Below, one piece after another: positions 19,741 through 30,429 of a stretch of DNA of 62,909 nucleotides. The stretch is from an uncultured Candidatus Actinomarina sp. (GTDB lineage Bacteria; Actinomycetota; Acidimicrobiia; Actinomarinales; Actinomarinaceae). Made by a program: the position numbers and the translations under genes. The DNA is taken from NCBI GenBank assembly GCA_902619825.1, contig CACNFT010000001.1:72620-135528 (forward strand), read 5' to 3'. The notes below the pieces were generated by a model. The model searched no databases and was not told the DNA's origin. It saw nothing but the letters and a program-made list of their open reading frames with translations. Within the stretch, counting starts at the first letter, position 1. Every line of letters begins with the position of its first letter.

Positions 19741-20841
19741 TTAAATTGTGATGTTATTTTCTATAAATATTCTGTTTGTAATCCCAAAAATTACAGCTAT
19801 TGAGACCATAGATGATCCTCCTAAGCTTAACAAAGGAAAGGGTAAGCCAGTAACAGGGATTAAGCCAACGACAGTTGATATATTTATAATTATTTGAAAA
19901 GATAGTAGTGCAATAAAACCAGCAATCACAAACTTGTCAAAATCTGAGTTAGACACTGTCAAGATTCTTCTGAGCCTACTAAATAATAAACCCCAGAGAG
20001 CAAGTAAGAATAAAATTCCAAAAAAACCAAAATTGTACGCGTATGCTGCAAAGATAAAATCTGTTGTTTCAACTGGAACAAATATTTTTTCAATATTTTC
20101 GGCTGCAAAATATTGTCCAAATAGTCCACCACTAGAAATTAGTAACCGACTTTGAGATTGAGAGAAATCAAGCTCAGCAGAAAAAAACTCATTCAACCGG
20201 CTAATTTGGTATTGAGTGACAATGTTTATATTGTCAACTCTTGACCCTATTTCTAAAAATATAAAAAATAGAGATACCCCTGTTAATAAAAGGAGTGACA
20301 CATATCGTAACTTTATATTTGATAGAAGCAACATTGATAAAAAGACAAAAGAAATAATTAAAGCAGTTCCTAAATCTGGTTGAAAGTTTATAAGAAGTAC
20401 TGTTCCAAATATTAAAGCAATCAAAATTCCTTTGTTTAAGTTTCTTGAAAGGTAGTTAGCAACAAAAACAACAATGATTACTTTTGCAAATTCAGATGGC
20501 TGTATGTCAATTGGGCCAAGATCGAACCATCTACGTACTCCTAATCTTGGTTGTGTGAAATATAAAGAACCTAATAAACCTACAACTATAAAAAATAAAA
20601 TATTGGCATAATTTTGTAGATTATCAATAGATAAATATGTAAGGAGAAAAAATACAATAATTGAGGCTACTGAAAAAACTACTTGTCTAGTCAAAATATT
20701 ATCTACATCAAATTCAAGACCTTGAAAATCTGTAAGTGTATAAAGAGTAAACCATGATATGAAAATAAAAAAAAGGAATATCAATAAAATAAATATGTTT
20801 GTTCCCTGAGGTCCTAAAAGAGTAATTTTTCTTGCATTCAT
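19741..20841 (-). CDS. rodA: Rod-shape peptidoglycan glycosyltransferase RodA (SEDS)
   Basis: Polymerises lipid II during side-wall growth, paired with PBP2. The 366-residue protein has about ten membrane helices. Family motifs are QPRLGVRRWFDLGPIDIQPSEFAKV, NFQPDLGTAL and GLIPVTGLPFPLLSLGGSSM. It overlaps the PBP2 gene by 4 bp, which favours RodA over FtsW. It is the last gene of the mreBCD-PBP2-rodA run; a 72-bp gap separates it from the RNase E/G start. Confidence 0.95.
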   Translation of the reverse strand: MNARKITLLGPQGTNIFILLIFLFFIFISWFTLYTLTDFQGLEFDVDNILTRQVVFSVASIIVFFLLTYLSIDNLQNYANILFFIVVGLLGSLYFTQPRLGVRRWFDLGPIDIQPSEFAKVIIVVFVANYLSRNLNKGILIALIFGTVLLINFQPDLGTALIISFVFLSMLLLSNIKLRYVSLLLLTGVSLFFIFLEIGSRVDNINIVTQYQISRLNEFFSAELDFSQSQSRLLISSGGLFGQYFAAENIEKIFVPVETTDFIFAAYAYNFGFFGILFLLALWGLLFSRLRRILTVSNSDFDKFVIAGFIALLSFQIIINISTVVGLIPVTGLPFPLLSLGGSSMVSIAVIFGITNRIFIENNITI

Positions 20842-22676
20842 TCGGTAATCTCTCCATATCTTACAGGAGTTAGTTCGCTGCTGATTAAATGTTGAATTAT
20901 TCTTCTACTAATAGGTGCTGCGATTGCACTTCCTGAACCTCCCTCTTCTACAACAGTGACAACAACATGCTGAGGATTGCTGACAGAGTCAATACCAACA
21001 AACCATGAAGTATTATTTTTTTCTCCTGGATTTTGAGCAGTACCTGTCTTCCCACCAACATCATTTGCTTTTCTGCCCATTACTTCAAATGCTGCATATG
21101 CCGTTCCATTTTTGTTAGTTACCAAATTTAAATCATTTTTTAAAAAATCAATAAATTCGTCAGATACATTGTATTTTTTTAACTTAAAGTTATCAGAAGC
21201 TTCAAGATTGAGATAAGGACTAGATGAAGTTGAGGTAAGTAAAGTTTTATAGGCATTTGCTACTTGGATAGGTGTCACAGTTATTGCGCCCTGACCAATA
21301 ATTAAGTTCATTAGGTCACCACCCAGCCACCCCTCTGGTCTAACTAAATCAGGACGTGAGACTGTCCATTCTTCAAAAACTTCTCTATCAGGTATTATTC
21401 CATTTCTTTCAAACGGAAGATCTATATTTGTAAGTTCACCAAAACCTAGGTCTTTTGCGTAATTTTGTAAGATGGATTCATTTTGTGTACCTTCATAGGT
21501 TCTCCAGATATTTAGCGCTATATCCCAAAAGTATACATTGCATGATTGTTGCATCGCTGAACTTAAATTTACTCTTCCATGACCGTCTTCTTTCCAGTCT
21601 TGATACACTTGTTGAGAACCATCATCAAATCCAAATGATAAACTTCCCTTGCAATCAACTCTCCCTCTTCTTGAATTTAAGCCTTCTGGAAAAAGTCCTT
21701 CATTTTCTGCTAACCAATAGGATACAACTTTAAATACCGAACCAGGTGGATAGAGGCCCTGAATAGCAAAATTATTAAATGCTTGTACACGATTAAGTTG
21801 TTCGAAATCTTGATTTGAAATTCCATTAATGAACTGATTTGGATTGAAATCTGGCAGAGAAACCATGGAAACTATTGCACCTGTATTTACATCAATAACA
21901 ATTGATGCACTTCTAATTACTTCATCCTTTGTGTCTTCATTTTCATTTGCAAGTTCTATTCCCTGTAAAAGAGATTCTTTTACGATCTTTTGGGTTTCAA
22001 TATTTAGTGATATAGATATATCATTACCTTTTTGTGGAGGTGTGAACTCTAATATTTCACTTCCCTTAAAAATAATTTCCCCTGGGATGCCAGTTAATGT
22101 ATTTTCATAATATTTTTCAAGACCGTTTTTACCAACTTGTAATGTATTTTTGGAATGTGGAAATTCATCAAAATCATCAGAAGTAGGCTTTCCAACATAT
22201 CCGATAACGTGAGATGTTAAATTGTCATAATTATATTTCCTGATTGGAAAATCAAAGATTTCAAATGCATCCAACTCTAAAAGTTTCTGTCGTTCAAGTG
22301 CAGAAAAGGTAGATATATTTCCAACAATTTCAAGATTATTCCTATTTATAAATAGTTTGTTAAAATCATCTTGATCTAAATCAGGAAAATTATATTGTAT
22401 AAACTGTTCATAAATCTCAATATTATTGTCATCAATTTTCCTTAAATTTAGAAAAAGATGAGGTTCCATAGAAGAAGTAGCTAATCTTTCATTTTGGTCA
22501 TCAAAAATATCTCCTCTTGGTGCTGTTATATAAAATGTATCAGTAGTTTGGTTGTCTATTGCACTTAATGCTGTATCCCTTGATAAAACTTGTAAATCAA
22601 AAAGAAATGAAACTATGTATATAAAGAAACCAATTAGAAATAATGCAAAGAGGTTATATCTTTTGTTTAAGAACAT
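20838..22676 (-). CDS. mrdA: Penicillin-binding protein 2 (class B transpeptidase)
   Basis: Cross-links peptidoglycan in the elongasome. The 612-residue protein has one N-terminal membrane helix (about residues 7-27), a dimerisation/pedestal domain, and a transpeptidase domain with SxxK in PPGSVFKVVS, SxN in QQSCNVYFWD and KTGT in GGKTGTAQNPG. It sits between mreD and rodA, overlapping mreD by 23 bp and rodA by 4 bp. Confidence 0.96.
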   Translation of the reverse strand: MFLNKRYNLFALFLIGFFIYIVSFLFDLQVLSRDTALSAIDNQTTDTFYITAPRGDIFDDQNERLATSSMEPHLFLNLRKIDDNNIEIYEQFIQYNFPDLDQDDFNKLFINRNNLEIVGNISTFSALERQKLLELDAFEIFDFPIRKYNYDNLTSHVIGYVGKPTSDDFDEFPHSKNTLQVGKNGLEKYYENTLTGIPGEIIFKGSEILEFTPPQKGNDISISLNIETQKIVKESLLQGIELANENEDTKDEVIRSASIVIDVNTGAIVSMVSLPDFNPNQFINGISNQDFEQLNRVQAFNNFAIQGLYPPGSVFKVVSYWLAENEGLFPEGLNSRRGRVDCKGSLSFGFDDGSQQVYQDWKEDGHGRVNLSSAMQQSCNVYFWDIALNIWRTYEGTQNESILQNYAKDLGFGELTNIDLPFERNGIIPDREVFEEWTVSRPDLVRPEGWLGGDLMNLIIGQGAITVTPIQVANAYKTLLTSTSSSPYLNLEASDNFKLKKYNVSDEFIDFLKNDLNLVTNKNGTAYAAFEVMGRKANDVGGKTGTAQNPGEKNNTSWFVGIDSVSNPQHVVVTVVEEGGSGSAIAAPISRRIIQHLISSELTPVRYGEITE

Positions 22677-23124
22677 TTTTACCTATGGTAATGTTCAAAA
22701 TTCTAAATAAAAAGTAATTGACCAAAGATGAAATCAATATTTGATATAAAAACTCAGGGTTTAGATATTCCAATGAATATGTAAATTTATAAATAAAGAT
22801 TCCTACTGTAAATGTAGCAAGGTCCAGATACGTATTATCTTGTTGGTTTGCAACTATGAAGTTCATCAAAATAATTGTTATTAAAAATTTAGCACTTGAA
22901 AATCCTAGAATATTTGAAGAATATAGTGCGTCGTAATAAATACCAGCAACCAAAAATACAGATATGTAAAAATTAGAAAATCTTCGAGTTGAAATTACAA
23001 ACATTCCAATGAAAAAAGGCATTATTAAAAAATAATCAAAATTCAAAATTGTATTAATTAATAACTCAATAAACAACAAGAAAACAAAAGCAATTATTGA
23101 TAGTAGATTTCTAAGGTAAATCAT
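22654..23124 (-). CDS. mreD: Rod-shape protein MreD-like
   Basis: 156-residue membrane protein with about five hydrophobic helices and little conserved sequence, as usual for MreD. The call rests on size, topology and its place between mreC and the PBP2 gene. It overlaps mreC by 14 bp. MreD links MreC to the cell-wall synthesis complex. Confidence 0.8.
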   Translation of the reverse strand: MIYLRNLLSIIAFVFLLFIELLINTILNFDYFLIMPFFIGMFVISTRRFSNFYISVFLVAGIYYDALYSSNILGFSSAKFLITIILMNFIVANQQDNTYLDLATFTVGIFIYKFTYSLEYLNPEFLYQILISSLVNYFLFRILNITIGKNVLKQKI

Positions 23125-23914
23125 TGGTCTTAACTATATAAATATCAGTAAAGGAAAAACTTATTTCTTCTATATCTATATTTGAAGATATTTTATTGTC
23201 ATCAACTGTGATTTTTGCATCAGAAAGAGATACAATTGGGAATCTTCCTGGCTGATCAAATATAGAAGCCGTAAATATGAAGTCAATATTTGCGGTTAAT
23301 TCATTTACTGATGTTGTGTATACCGACAATTGGCTTCCATTGTTTTGTATTAAATATTCATTTCCAAACCTATCTAAACCTGGCATTGAAAAATCGACAT
23401 CGTCTAAAAAAACAATTTCAGAGTGGTTTTGAAAAATTTTATCTACGAATCCGACTACAAAGCCCTCTTCATTGATAACAATGTCGTTCTTTTCAAAGTT
23501 TTTATCATAACCTCCTGATACGAGATATTTATTTTCATTATTTTTAATGAATGCTGTAGTTTTTATATAAAAATAATTTGTGGAGTCAACAGATTCGATA
23601 AGATTTTTGTTAGCATCTAGTTCCTCTTTCAAGAGATCATTTTCTATTTTCAGTTTTCTTAACTCTAAAACTTCATTCTTGAGACGTATATTTTCATTTA
23701 TCAAATTATTTCTTGTTTGGAACAATTCAGTATCAAAAAATTCCAAATAATCTGGAAAATTTACACTAGAAGGAATCAGAAAATTCATTCTTTTTGAAAT
23801 AGTTGAGGATATTTCTTGATTTGAAAAAAAGTCCAAAACCATTACAGAAAAGGAAAACAATATAAAAATAACGTAAATTATGTAATTTCTTACTCTTAGA
23901 TTGCCATCTTTCAT
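23111..23914 (-). CDS. mreC: Rod-shape protein MreC
   Basis: 267-residue bitopic protein: one membrane helix (about residues 10-28), a coiled coil (ENIRLKNEVLELRKLKIENDLLKEE), then the extracellular beta-barrels, with YLVSGGYDKNFEKNDIVINEEGFVVGFVDKI as the family core. It activates PBP2-RodA. It starts just after mreB (2-bp gap). Confidence 0.93.
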   Translation of the reverse strand: MKDGNLRVRNYIIYVIFILFSFSVMVLDFFSNQEISSTISKRMNFLIPSSVNFPDYLEFFDTELFQTRNNLINENIRLKNEVLELRKLKIENDLLKEELDANKNLIESVDSTNYFYIKTTAFIKNNENKYLVSGGYDKNFEKNDIVINEEGFVVGFVDKIFQNHSEIVFLDDVDFSMPGLDRFGNEYLIQNNGSQLSVYTTSVNELTANIDFIFTASIFDQPGRFPIVSLSDAKITVDDNKISSNIDIEEISFSFTDIYIVKTNDLP

Positions 23915-23916
23915 AT

Positions 23917-24960
23917 TTAGTTAGGTTTTGGAGATAATTTGAGTACGGAATTGTAATCATCAAATCTCTCTAAACATATACCTGAACCTACAACGACTGT
24001 ACTTAATGGATCTTCTGTCATATTAATTGGAATACCAAGTTCTTCTGCTATCTTTCTGTCTAGTTGTTTGAGAAGAGATCCACCACCAGTCAACCATGCA
24101 CCATGTTTATCTATATCTGAAACAAGTGCAGGTGGTGTTTGAGAAAGAGAGATTCTAATAGCTTCTATTATATCTTGTACAACTGGACTTAATGCATTTC
24201 TAACATCTGATGCCTCTAATAAAACTTGTTTTGGTACACCTTTGACAATATCTCGACCTGTCACAGTTACTTGTGGCTCCTTATCAAATTGATATGCAGA
24301 CCCAACAGCATGTTTAAGAGATTCAGCTATCCCCTCATCGACTAACATTGAATGCTCTGCTCTTAACCACTCAATAAGCCTGTCCGTCATATCCTCACCA
24401 CCAACTCTTATAGAGTTCGCGTTTACTATATCTCCCATTGAAATTACAGCTATTTCTGTTGTTCCACCGCCAATATCGATGACCATATTTCCAAAAGGTT
24501 CATAGATCTGAAGGCCTGCACCTATTGAAGCTGCCATTGGTTCTTCTACTGTATATACTTCTGAAGCACCTGTTCCATGAGCTGCAGTTTCGATTGATCT
24601 TTGCTCAACACTCGTAACACCATTTGGAACACACATAACAATTCTTGGTCTTGAATATGACCTTCCTATAGCTCTTGTTAATAAAGTTTTTACAAGCTCT
24701 TCAGCCATCTCTATTTCAGAAATCACACCATCTCTTAGGGGTTTAACTAATTTAATTGAGTCAGGAACACGACCAACAAGTTTTTTAGCCTCTTCACCAA
24801 CAGTTAGGATTGAGCCATCCTCTTTATTTACCGCAATTAGAGTTGGTTCATCAACCATTACTCCAACGCCTTTGACGTATATCAAAGTATTGGCAGTCCC
24901 TAAATCTATAGCGATATCGTTGCCACCAAAAAGCGATCTTCTTAAATTAATTCCAGCCAT
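23917..24960 (-). CDS. mreB: Actin-like rod-shape protein MreB
   Basis: 347-residue bacterial actin that guides side-wall synthesis along the membrane. Phosphate 1 motif DLGTANTLIYVKGVGVMVDEP, phosphate 2 DIGGGTTEIAV and the adenosine motif LTGGGSLLKQLD are present. The membrane-contact loop and N-terminus (MAGINLRRSLFGG) are typical of actinobacterial MreB. It heads the mre operon, 44 bp after ndk. A full elongasome set implies rod-shaped or curved cells rather than cocci. Confidence 0.98.
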   Translation of the reverse strand: MAGINLRRSLFGGNDIAIDLGTANTLIYVKGVGVMVDEPTLIAVNKEDGSILTVGEEAKKLVGRVPDSIKLVKPLRDGVISEIEMAEELVKTLLTRAIGRSYSRPRIVMCVPNGVTSVEQRSIETAAHGTGASEVYTVEEPMAASIGAGLQIYEPFGNMVIDIGGGTTEIAVISMGDIVNANSIRVGGEDMTDRLIEWLRAEHSMLVDEGIAESLKHAVGSAYQFDKEPQVTVTGRDIVKGVPKQVLLEASDVRNALSPVVQDIIEAIRISLSQTPPALVSDIDKHGAWLTGGGSLLKQLDRKIAEELGIPINMTEDPLSTVVVGSGICLERFDDYNSVLKLSPKPN

Positions 24961-25004
24961 GTATATCTAGATTAATAGACTGAATAATCAAATTAAATAG
25001 AAAT

Positions 25005-25403
25005 TTAATTGTTAAAGAAAAGGCCTAATTCTCTCTCAGCACTCTCTTCTGAATCAGAACCATGCACTACATTTTCTTCTAGTTTGGTTGCAAAATCTGC
25101 TCTTATTGTGCCTGGGTCTGCATCAGCTGGATTTGTAGCACCCATTATTCTACGAACTTCGCTGACAGCATTTTCTCCTTCAACTTCCATGGCTACAACT
25201 GGACCACTTGTTATAAAGGAAACTAAATCTTGGAAGAATGGTTTATCTTTGTGTTCACCATAGTGTTGCTCAGCAAGCTCTGTAGTTATAGTCATCATTT
25301 TCATTTTTGTTATTTTAAATCCCTCTTGCTCAACACGGTCAATTACTTGTCCAACAATATTTCTTTTTACACCATCTGGTTTTACCATAAAGAAAGTTTT
25401 CAT
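25005..25403 (-). CDS. ndk: Nucleoside-diphosphate kinase
   Basis: Balances nucleoside triphosphate pools using a phosphohistidine. The 132-residue protein has FFMVKPDGVKRNIVG at the N-terminus, AMEVEGENAVSEVRRIMGATNP, and the active-site histidine in ENVVHGSDSEESAERELGLFF. It overlaps folC by 4 bp. The folC-ndk-mreB order is actinobacterial. Confidence 0.98.
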   Translation of the reverse strand: MKTFFMVKPDGVKRNIVGQVIDRVEQEGFKITKMKMMTITTELAEQHYGEHKDKPFFQDLVSFITSGPVVAMEVEGENAVSEVRRIMGATNPADADPGTIRADFATKLEENVVHGSDSEESAERELGLFFNN

Positions 25404-26554
25404 GAATATTCCTTTTTATATTTACCAACTAAATATAAACTTCCCGTCAATATAGATGGATTCTTTGAAGTATAAAAATCACCGATACTTACTACCTTAT
25501 AGGTAAGTCCATTTTCATTAAAATAATTCTCAAAATCTGATGTTTTAGTTTGTTCAAAGAATGAATCATTTTCAATAAGAAAAATTTGATTGAAATTCTT
25601 TGTGGAAATTTTTTTCATAAATTCACTAGTATTTTTTCCTTTTTTCATTCCAATGTATATATCAAAATCACCTATTGTATGGTTCTCCTCTATAAAACTA
25701 ACTAATGTCTCAAGGCTTGAGGCATTATGGGCTCCATCAATAATTTTTATAGGATTTTTTGAAACTTCTTCAAACCTCCCTGGAATTTTGGGATAACTTT
25801 CTACAGTACTGGTTTTGTCTTCATCAAAATTTGTAATGATTGATTCAAATATTTTTAATGCTGTTCCAAAATTTAGACTAATCTTGTTTTGGCTTTCTAA
25901 ATCATTCAAATATATATCTTTATCAGTTAAATCAAACTTATCGTGCACATAAGTTTTATGAATTTTATATAAATTAGAATCACCAAAAATAATACGTTTT
26001 GGATTGTCTGATATTTGGATTTTTTGATGGAAAATCTCTTCTAACGATTCACCTAACAAATCCATATGATCATAATTAACGTTTGTAATACAGACTGTAT
26101 CTACATTTAGTATCGAAGTAGTGTCATATAATCCACCAATACCTGCCTCTACAATAAAATAATCAGCTTTACTTTCTAAAAATAATTTACAACTTGTAAG
26201 AAAAAGTGTCTCGAAATATCCAAGTTCAATATTATTTTCAGATTCAAATTGTTTTAAATCATCCATGTACAATGAAATCTTTTCATCTGAAATAATTTCA
26301 TTATTTATCTTTATTCGCTCATTTACGTCAACTAAATGAGGAGAGGTAAATAAAACAGATGAGATATCATTTTTCATGAAAATTTCATTTAAATAAAATG
26401 CGGAGGATGTTTTACCATTAGTACCAACAATAGATATTGACTTTTCCTTTAAAATTTGAAGTTCGTTAATTTCAAAAAAAGAACCTAGAACTTCTAAATT
26501 TTTATTTCTTTTTCCTATTTTTGAATTTAGATATATATTGAATTCATCAGACAC
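25400..26554 (-). CDS. folC: Folylpolyglutamate/dihydrofolate synthase
   Basis: Mur-ligase-fold enzyme that adds glutamate to folates and may also make dihydrofolate. The ATP loop is VGTNGKTSSAFYLNEI. The folate-site segment FTSPHLVDVNERIKIN and the later KPxR-type region IPGRFEEVSKNPIKIIDGAHN are diagnostic. The 384-residue length is slightly short. It overlaps valS by 8 bp and ndk by 4 bp. Confidence 0.95.
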   Translation of the reverse strand: MSDEFNIYLNSKIGKRNKNLEVLGSFFEINELQILKEKSISIVGTNGKTSSAFYLNEIFMKNDISSVLFTSPHLVDVNERIKINNEIISDEKISLYMDDLKQFESENNIELGYFETLFLTSCKLFLESKADYFIVEAGIGGLYDTTSILNVDTVCITNVNYDHMDLLGESLEEIFHQKIQISDNPKRIIFGDSNLYKIHKTYVHDKFDLTDKDIYLNDLESQNKISLNFGTALKIFESIITNFDEDKTSTVESYPKIPGRFEEVSKNPIKIIDGAHNASSLETLVSFIEENHTIGDFDIYIGMKKGKNTSEFMKKISTKNFNQIFLIENDSFFEQTKTSDFENYFNENGLTYKVVSIGDFYTSKNPSILTGSLYLVGKYKKEYS

Positions 26555-29141
26555 TGAATTGATCCCGTGTCTGTTTTAGTAGCTCTATCTCGTTTTCTAC
26601 TTCAATAACATTTTGTTTTTCTTTTTCAATTAATTCTTCTTTTGCATTTTTGATAAATTTTTCATTTTCTAATCGAGAAATAGAGACAGCTAGTGTTTTA
26701 GAGAGATCTTCAATTTTCTTATCTAGCTTTTTAATTTCTAAATCAATGTCGATATAGTCCTCGGCTAGAAGATAAAATTTATAGTTTCCTGATTGAAAAA
26801 CAACTTGTTTTTTATTTTTATCCTCAGATGAATTAATATTTAATTCTACATTTCCAATGTTTTCAAGCTGTTTTGTAAACCAAGGGTTAACATCTTTACT
26901 TAAATTAAGTTTTAACATTTCTTTATTTTTTAATTGATAGGTAGTTTTGAAATTTCTTATTTGAGAAATAACTTCTTTCAAATTTTCAACGTCGTTAGTC
27001 TCGGGGTCCAACTTGTCCTCAACTTCAGGCCAAGTGTTATTTATTAAAAGATTATCCTCAAAGGTTGACCAAATTTCTTCAGTTATGTGAGGCATTGCCG
27101 GGTTCAATATTTTTATACTTTTTAAAAATGTAGTTCTAAGTACAAACATAGTCTCACCTTTTGTTTTCTCATCATCAATTAAGTTTTTGGAAAACTCAAA
27201 ATACCAATCAAATAAATCTGACCAGACAAAATTATAAATTAGCTTATATGCATCTGATATTTTATATTTTTCAAATAATTCATTAAATTCAGCTAAGACT
27301 TCATCAAATCTAGACGTAATCCATACGTTTTCCGGACAAGTTATTTTTTTAATTTCATCAGTTCTTTTTTCTTCTGGGGAGTACAAGTGAACAAACTTTG
27401 CAGCATTCCATAGTTTATTTCCAAATTTCTTTGCAGCAATTGTCCACTCTTCATCAAAGGGAACATCTTGTCCTGGAGCTGCTTTCTCTATCAATGAGAA
27501 GCGCAATGCATCTGCACCATGTTTTTCAGATAACTCCAATGGATCAATTGTATTTTTTAAACTCTTTGACATTTTTCTACCTTTAGAATCTCTTACCAGC
27601 CCATGAATCAATATATCCTTGAATGGGACATCATCATTAAAATTCAGACCCATCATAATCATTCTGGCTACCCAGAAAAAGATTATGTCAAAACCTGTTA
27701 CTAATAATGAGGTTGGATAGTATTTCTCTAAATCCGTACTTTCCTCAGGCCAACCTAGAGTGGAGAATGGCCATAATGCTGACGAAAACCAAGTGTCCAA
27801 AACATCTTTATCCTGTGATAATTTCAAATCATCTGAGAGTTCATATTTTGCTCTAACCTCTGATTCAGTCGTAGCTACATAGATATTTCCTTCCTCGTCA
27901 TACCATGCCGGAATCTGATGACCCCACCATATTTGTCTAGAAATACACCAATCCTGTATGTTGTACATCCACTCAAAATAAGTTTTCTCCCAATTTTTTG
28001 GAATAAACTTCATATTTTCATTCTCAACTTCAGCGATACCTCTATCAGCCAACTCTTTTGTCTTTACAAACCATTGGTCGGTGATCATTGGTTCAAGTAT
28101 GCTTTTTGATCTATCTCCTTTTGGTAATTGGATTACGTGATCATCAGCGGAGACAAGGAAGCCTAATTCAGATAACTCATTCACTATCTGGTCTCTTGCT
28201 TCAAATCTATCTAAATTTTTATAATTTTCTGGCATAAAATCATCATCAGACATTGTTCCATTTAACTTCATGCAAGATATGACTTCTAGATCATGTTTCA
28301 AGCCGATCTCATAATCATTAAAATCATGTGCAGGTGTTATCTTTACACATCCAGAACCAAATTCTTTATCTACATACTCATCGGCGATAATCGGAACCTC
28401 TCTATTCACAATTGGGATAATTGCTGTTTTTCCAATGAAGCTCTTATATCTTTCATCATCAGGGTTGACTGCAACGGCTGTATCAGCAAGAATAGTCTCT
28501 GGTCTAGTAGTAGCGATTGTAATAAATTCATCACCACATTTATATTTTACACTCCATAGTTTTCCTGTTTGTTCCTCAAGGTTGACCTCAAGGTCTGAGA
28601 CTGCAGACATTAGCTTTGTATCCCAATTAACCATTCTTGAACCTTTATAAATAAACCCAGAATCATATAGGGTTACAAAAACTTGTCTGACAGCTGCTGA
28701 TAAACCTTCGTCCATCGTGAATCTCTCTCGTGACCAATCACAACTCATACCAAGTTTTTTCATCTGTCCTGATATGTTTTCACCTGATTTTTCTTTCCAC
28801 TCCCATACTTTGGAAATGAAATTCTCACGACCAACATCTTCTTTAGATAGACCCTTCTCTAATAACTCGTTTTCGACAAGTAGTTGTGTAATTATCCCTG
28901 CATGATCGGTTCCAGGAACCCACAATGTTTCAAATCCCTGAAGTCTTTTTATTCGAACAATTACATCAATGATGGAATGCTCTAAAGCATGACCCATATG
29001 TAATGAACCAGTGACGTTCGGTGGTGGTATTACAATCGAAAACTGCTTATCTGATTCAACTGGTTTGAACTGATTTTTTAATTCCCACTCTGATTGCCAT
29101 TTTTGTTCAATGCTTAATGGCTCATATGAATCTTCAAGCAT
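26547..29141 (-). CDS. valS: Valyl-tRNA synthetase
   Basis: Class I synthetase that charges tRNA-Val, with an editing domain that removes threonine. The 864-residue protein has PPPNVTGSLHMGHALEH (HIGH), the editing motif TTRPETILADTAVAVNP, QDVLDTWFSSALWPFSTLGWP-type catalytic segment in ValRS form, and GRKMSKSLKN (KMSKS). A C-terminal coiled coil (about residues 795-860) is present. It starts 4 bp after clpX. No T-box leader fits in this gap. Confidence 0.98.
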   Translation of the reverse strand: MLEDSYEPLSIEQKWQSEWELKNQFKPVESDKQFSIVIPPPNVTGSLHMGHALEHSIIDVIVRIKRLQGFETLWVPGTDHAGIITQLLVENELLEKGLSKEDVGRENFISKVWEWKEKSGENISGQMKKLGMSCDWSRERFTMDEGLSAAVRQVFVTLYDSGFIYKGSRMVNWDTKLMSAVSDLEVNLEEQTGKLWSVKYKCGDEFITIATTRPETILADTAVAVNPDDERYKSFIGKTAIIPIVNREVPIIADEYVDKEFGSGCVKITPAHDFNDYEIGLKHDLEVISCMKLNGTMSDDDFMPENYKNLDRFEARDQIVNELSELGFLVSADDHVIQLPKGDRSKSILEPMITDQWFVKTKELADRGIAEVENENMKFIPKNWEKTYFEWMYNIQDWCISRQIWWGHQIPAWYDEEGNIYVATTESEVRAKYELSDDLKLSQDKDVLDTWFSSALWPFSTLGWPEESTDLEKYYPTSLLVTGFDIIFFWVARMIMMGLNFNDDVPFKDILIHGLVRDSKGRKMSKSLKNTIDPLELSEKHGADALRFSLIEKAAPGQDVPFDEEWTIAAKKFGNKLWNAAKFVHLYSPEEKRTDEIKKITCPENVWITSRFDEVLAEFNELFEKYKISDAYKLIYNFVWSDLFDWYFEFSKNLIDDEKTKGETMFVLRTTFLKSIKILNPAMPHITEEIWSTFEDNLLINNTWPEVEDKLDPETNDVENLKEVISQIRNFKTTYQLKNKEMLKLNLSKDVNPWFTKQLENIGNVELNINSSEDKNKKQVVFQSGNYKFYLLAEDYIDIDLEIKKLDKKIEDLSKTLAVSISRLENEKFIKNAKEELIEKEKQNVIEVENEIELLKQTRDQFSV

Positions 29142-29145
29142 AGAT

Positions 29146-30414
29146 TCAGGCTGGTTTGGAGTCTTTTTTGTCTTTACTTTGTTTTAAAACCATTTTTGGT
29201 TGGATATCATCAATTACATTTTCTTTATCAATTATGATTTTTTCAATATCTTTCCTTGAAGGTGCTTCAAACATTTCATCAAGAAGTAATTTCTCGATTA
29301 TTGACCTTAATCCCCTAGCTCCAGTTTTTCGTTCAAGAGCAAGTTCGGCCATTGCCTCAAGAGCACCGTCTGTAAACGTAAGCTCAACATCGTCCAACTC
29401 AAAGATTTTCTTAAATTGTTTAGTAATTGCATTTTTTGGTTCAACAAGTATTTTGATTAATGCTTCTTTGTCTAATTCATTAACACTTGTTACAACTGGT
29501 AGTCTTCCGATGAACTCTGGGATCAATCCATATCTTCTTAGATCTTTTGGTTCAACATTATCAAATATTTTGCTTTGATTAACTTTATCAATATTATTCA
29601 GGCTTGTATTGAACCCAATTGAGTTATCTCCAAGTCTTTTTCCAATTATTTGATCAAGACCATCAAATGCTCCACCGACAATAAATAAAATATTTGTTGT
29701 ATCTATTTGTAAATATTCTTGTTGTGGATGCTTTCTTCCACCTTGAGGAGGTACTTGCGCTGTAGTGCCTTCTAAGATTTTAAGTAATGCTTGCTGAACA
29801 CCTTCTCCTGAGACATCTCTTGTAATTGATGGATTATCAGACTTTCTAGTAATTTTATCAATTTCATCAATGTAGATTATTCCCTTTTCAGCCTTCTTGA
29901 TATCAAAGTCTGCAGCTTGTATCAAAGTTAAAAGAATATTTTCAACATCTTCACCTACGTAACCAGCTTCAGTCAATGTTGTAGCATCTGCTATGGCAAA
30001 AGGTACTTGTAGTATCTTTGCCAAAGTTTGAGCTAATAACGTTTTACCGCTTCCAGTTGGTCCAAGTATTAAAACGTTAGATTTTTGGATTTCAAGATCA
30101 TCATTTTTTGAGTCATCTTTATATATTCTCTTGTAGTGGTTATAAACAGCTACAGATAAAGTCTTTTTTGCTTCGGTTTGACCAATAACGAATTCGTTTA
30201 AAGCATGATCAATTTCTTTCGGAAGAGGAAGATGAGTTTCACTGGTAGCTTCTAGTGTTTCTACCTTTTCCTCTTCAATAATTTCAACACATAGTTCAAT
30301 ACATTCATCACAAATGTAAACACCTGGCCCAGCGATGAGCTTTATAACTTGTTTTTGTGATTTTCCACAAAAACTACATTTTAACGGATCAGTTGATGAT
30401 TCTTTACTAGCCAT
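29146..30414 (-). CDS. clpX: ClpX unfoldase of the ClpXP protease
   Basis: AAA+ unfoldase that feeds substrates to ClpP. The 422-residue protein has an N-terminal C4 zinc-binding domain (CSFCGK...CDECIELC), Walker A GPTGSGKT, Walker B IIYIDEID, the pore loop GYVGEDVE, the RKH-type loop region GRKHPQQEY, and the ClpP-binding IGF in NSIGFN. It lies 15 bp after clpP. Confidence 0.98.
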   Translation of the reverse strand: MASKESSTDPLKCSFCGKSQKQVIKLIAGPGVYICDECIELCVEIIEEEKVETLEATSETHLPLPKEIDHALNEFVIGQTEAKKTLSVAVYNHYKRIYKDDSKNDDLEIQKSNVLILGPTGSGKTLLAQTLAKILQVPFAIADATTLTEAGYVGEDVENILLTLIQAADFDIKKAEKGIIYIDEIDKITRKSDNPSITRDVSGEGVQQALLKILEGTTAQVPPQGGRKHPQQEYLQIDTTNILFIVGGAFDGLDQIIGKRLGDNSIGFNTSLNNIDKVNQSKIFDNVEPKDLRRYGLIPEFIGRLPVVTSVNELDKEALIKILVEPKNAITKQFKKIFELDDVELTFTDGALEAMAELALERKTGARGLRSIIEKLLLDEMFEAPSRKDIEKIIIDKENVIDDIQPKMVLKQSKDKKDSKPA

Positions 30415-30429
30415 AACCTTACCCTGTTG

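Noticed and set aside
2572-29141. T-box or other riboswitch before leuS or valS
   Set aside because: Both genes abut or overlap their upstream gene, leaving no room for a leader.
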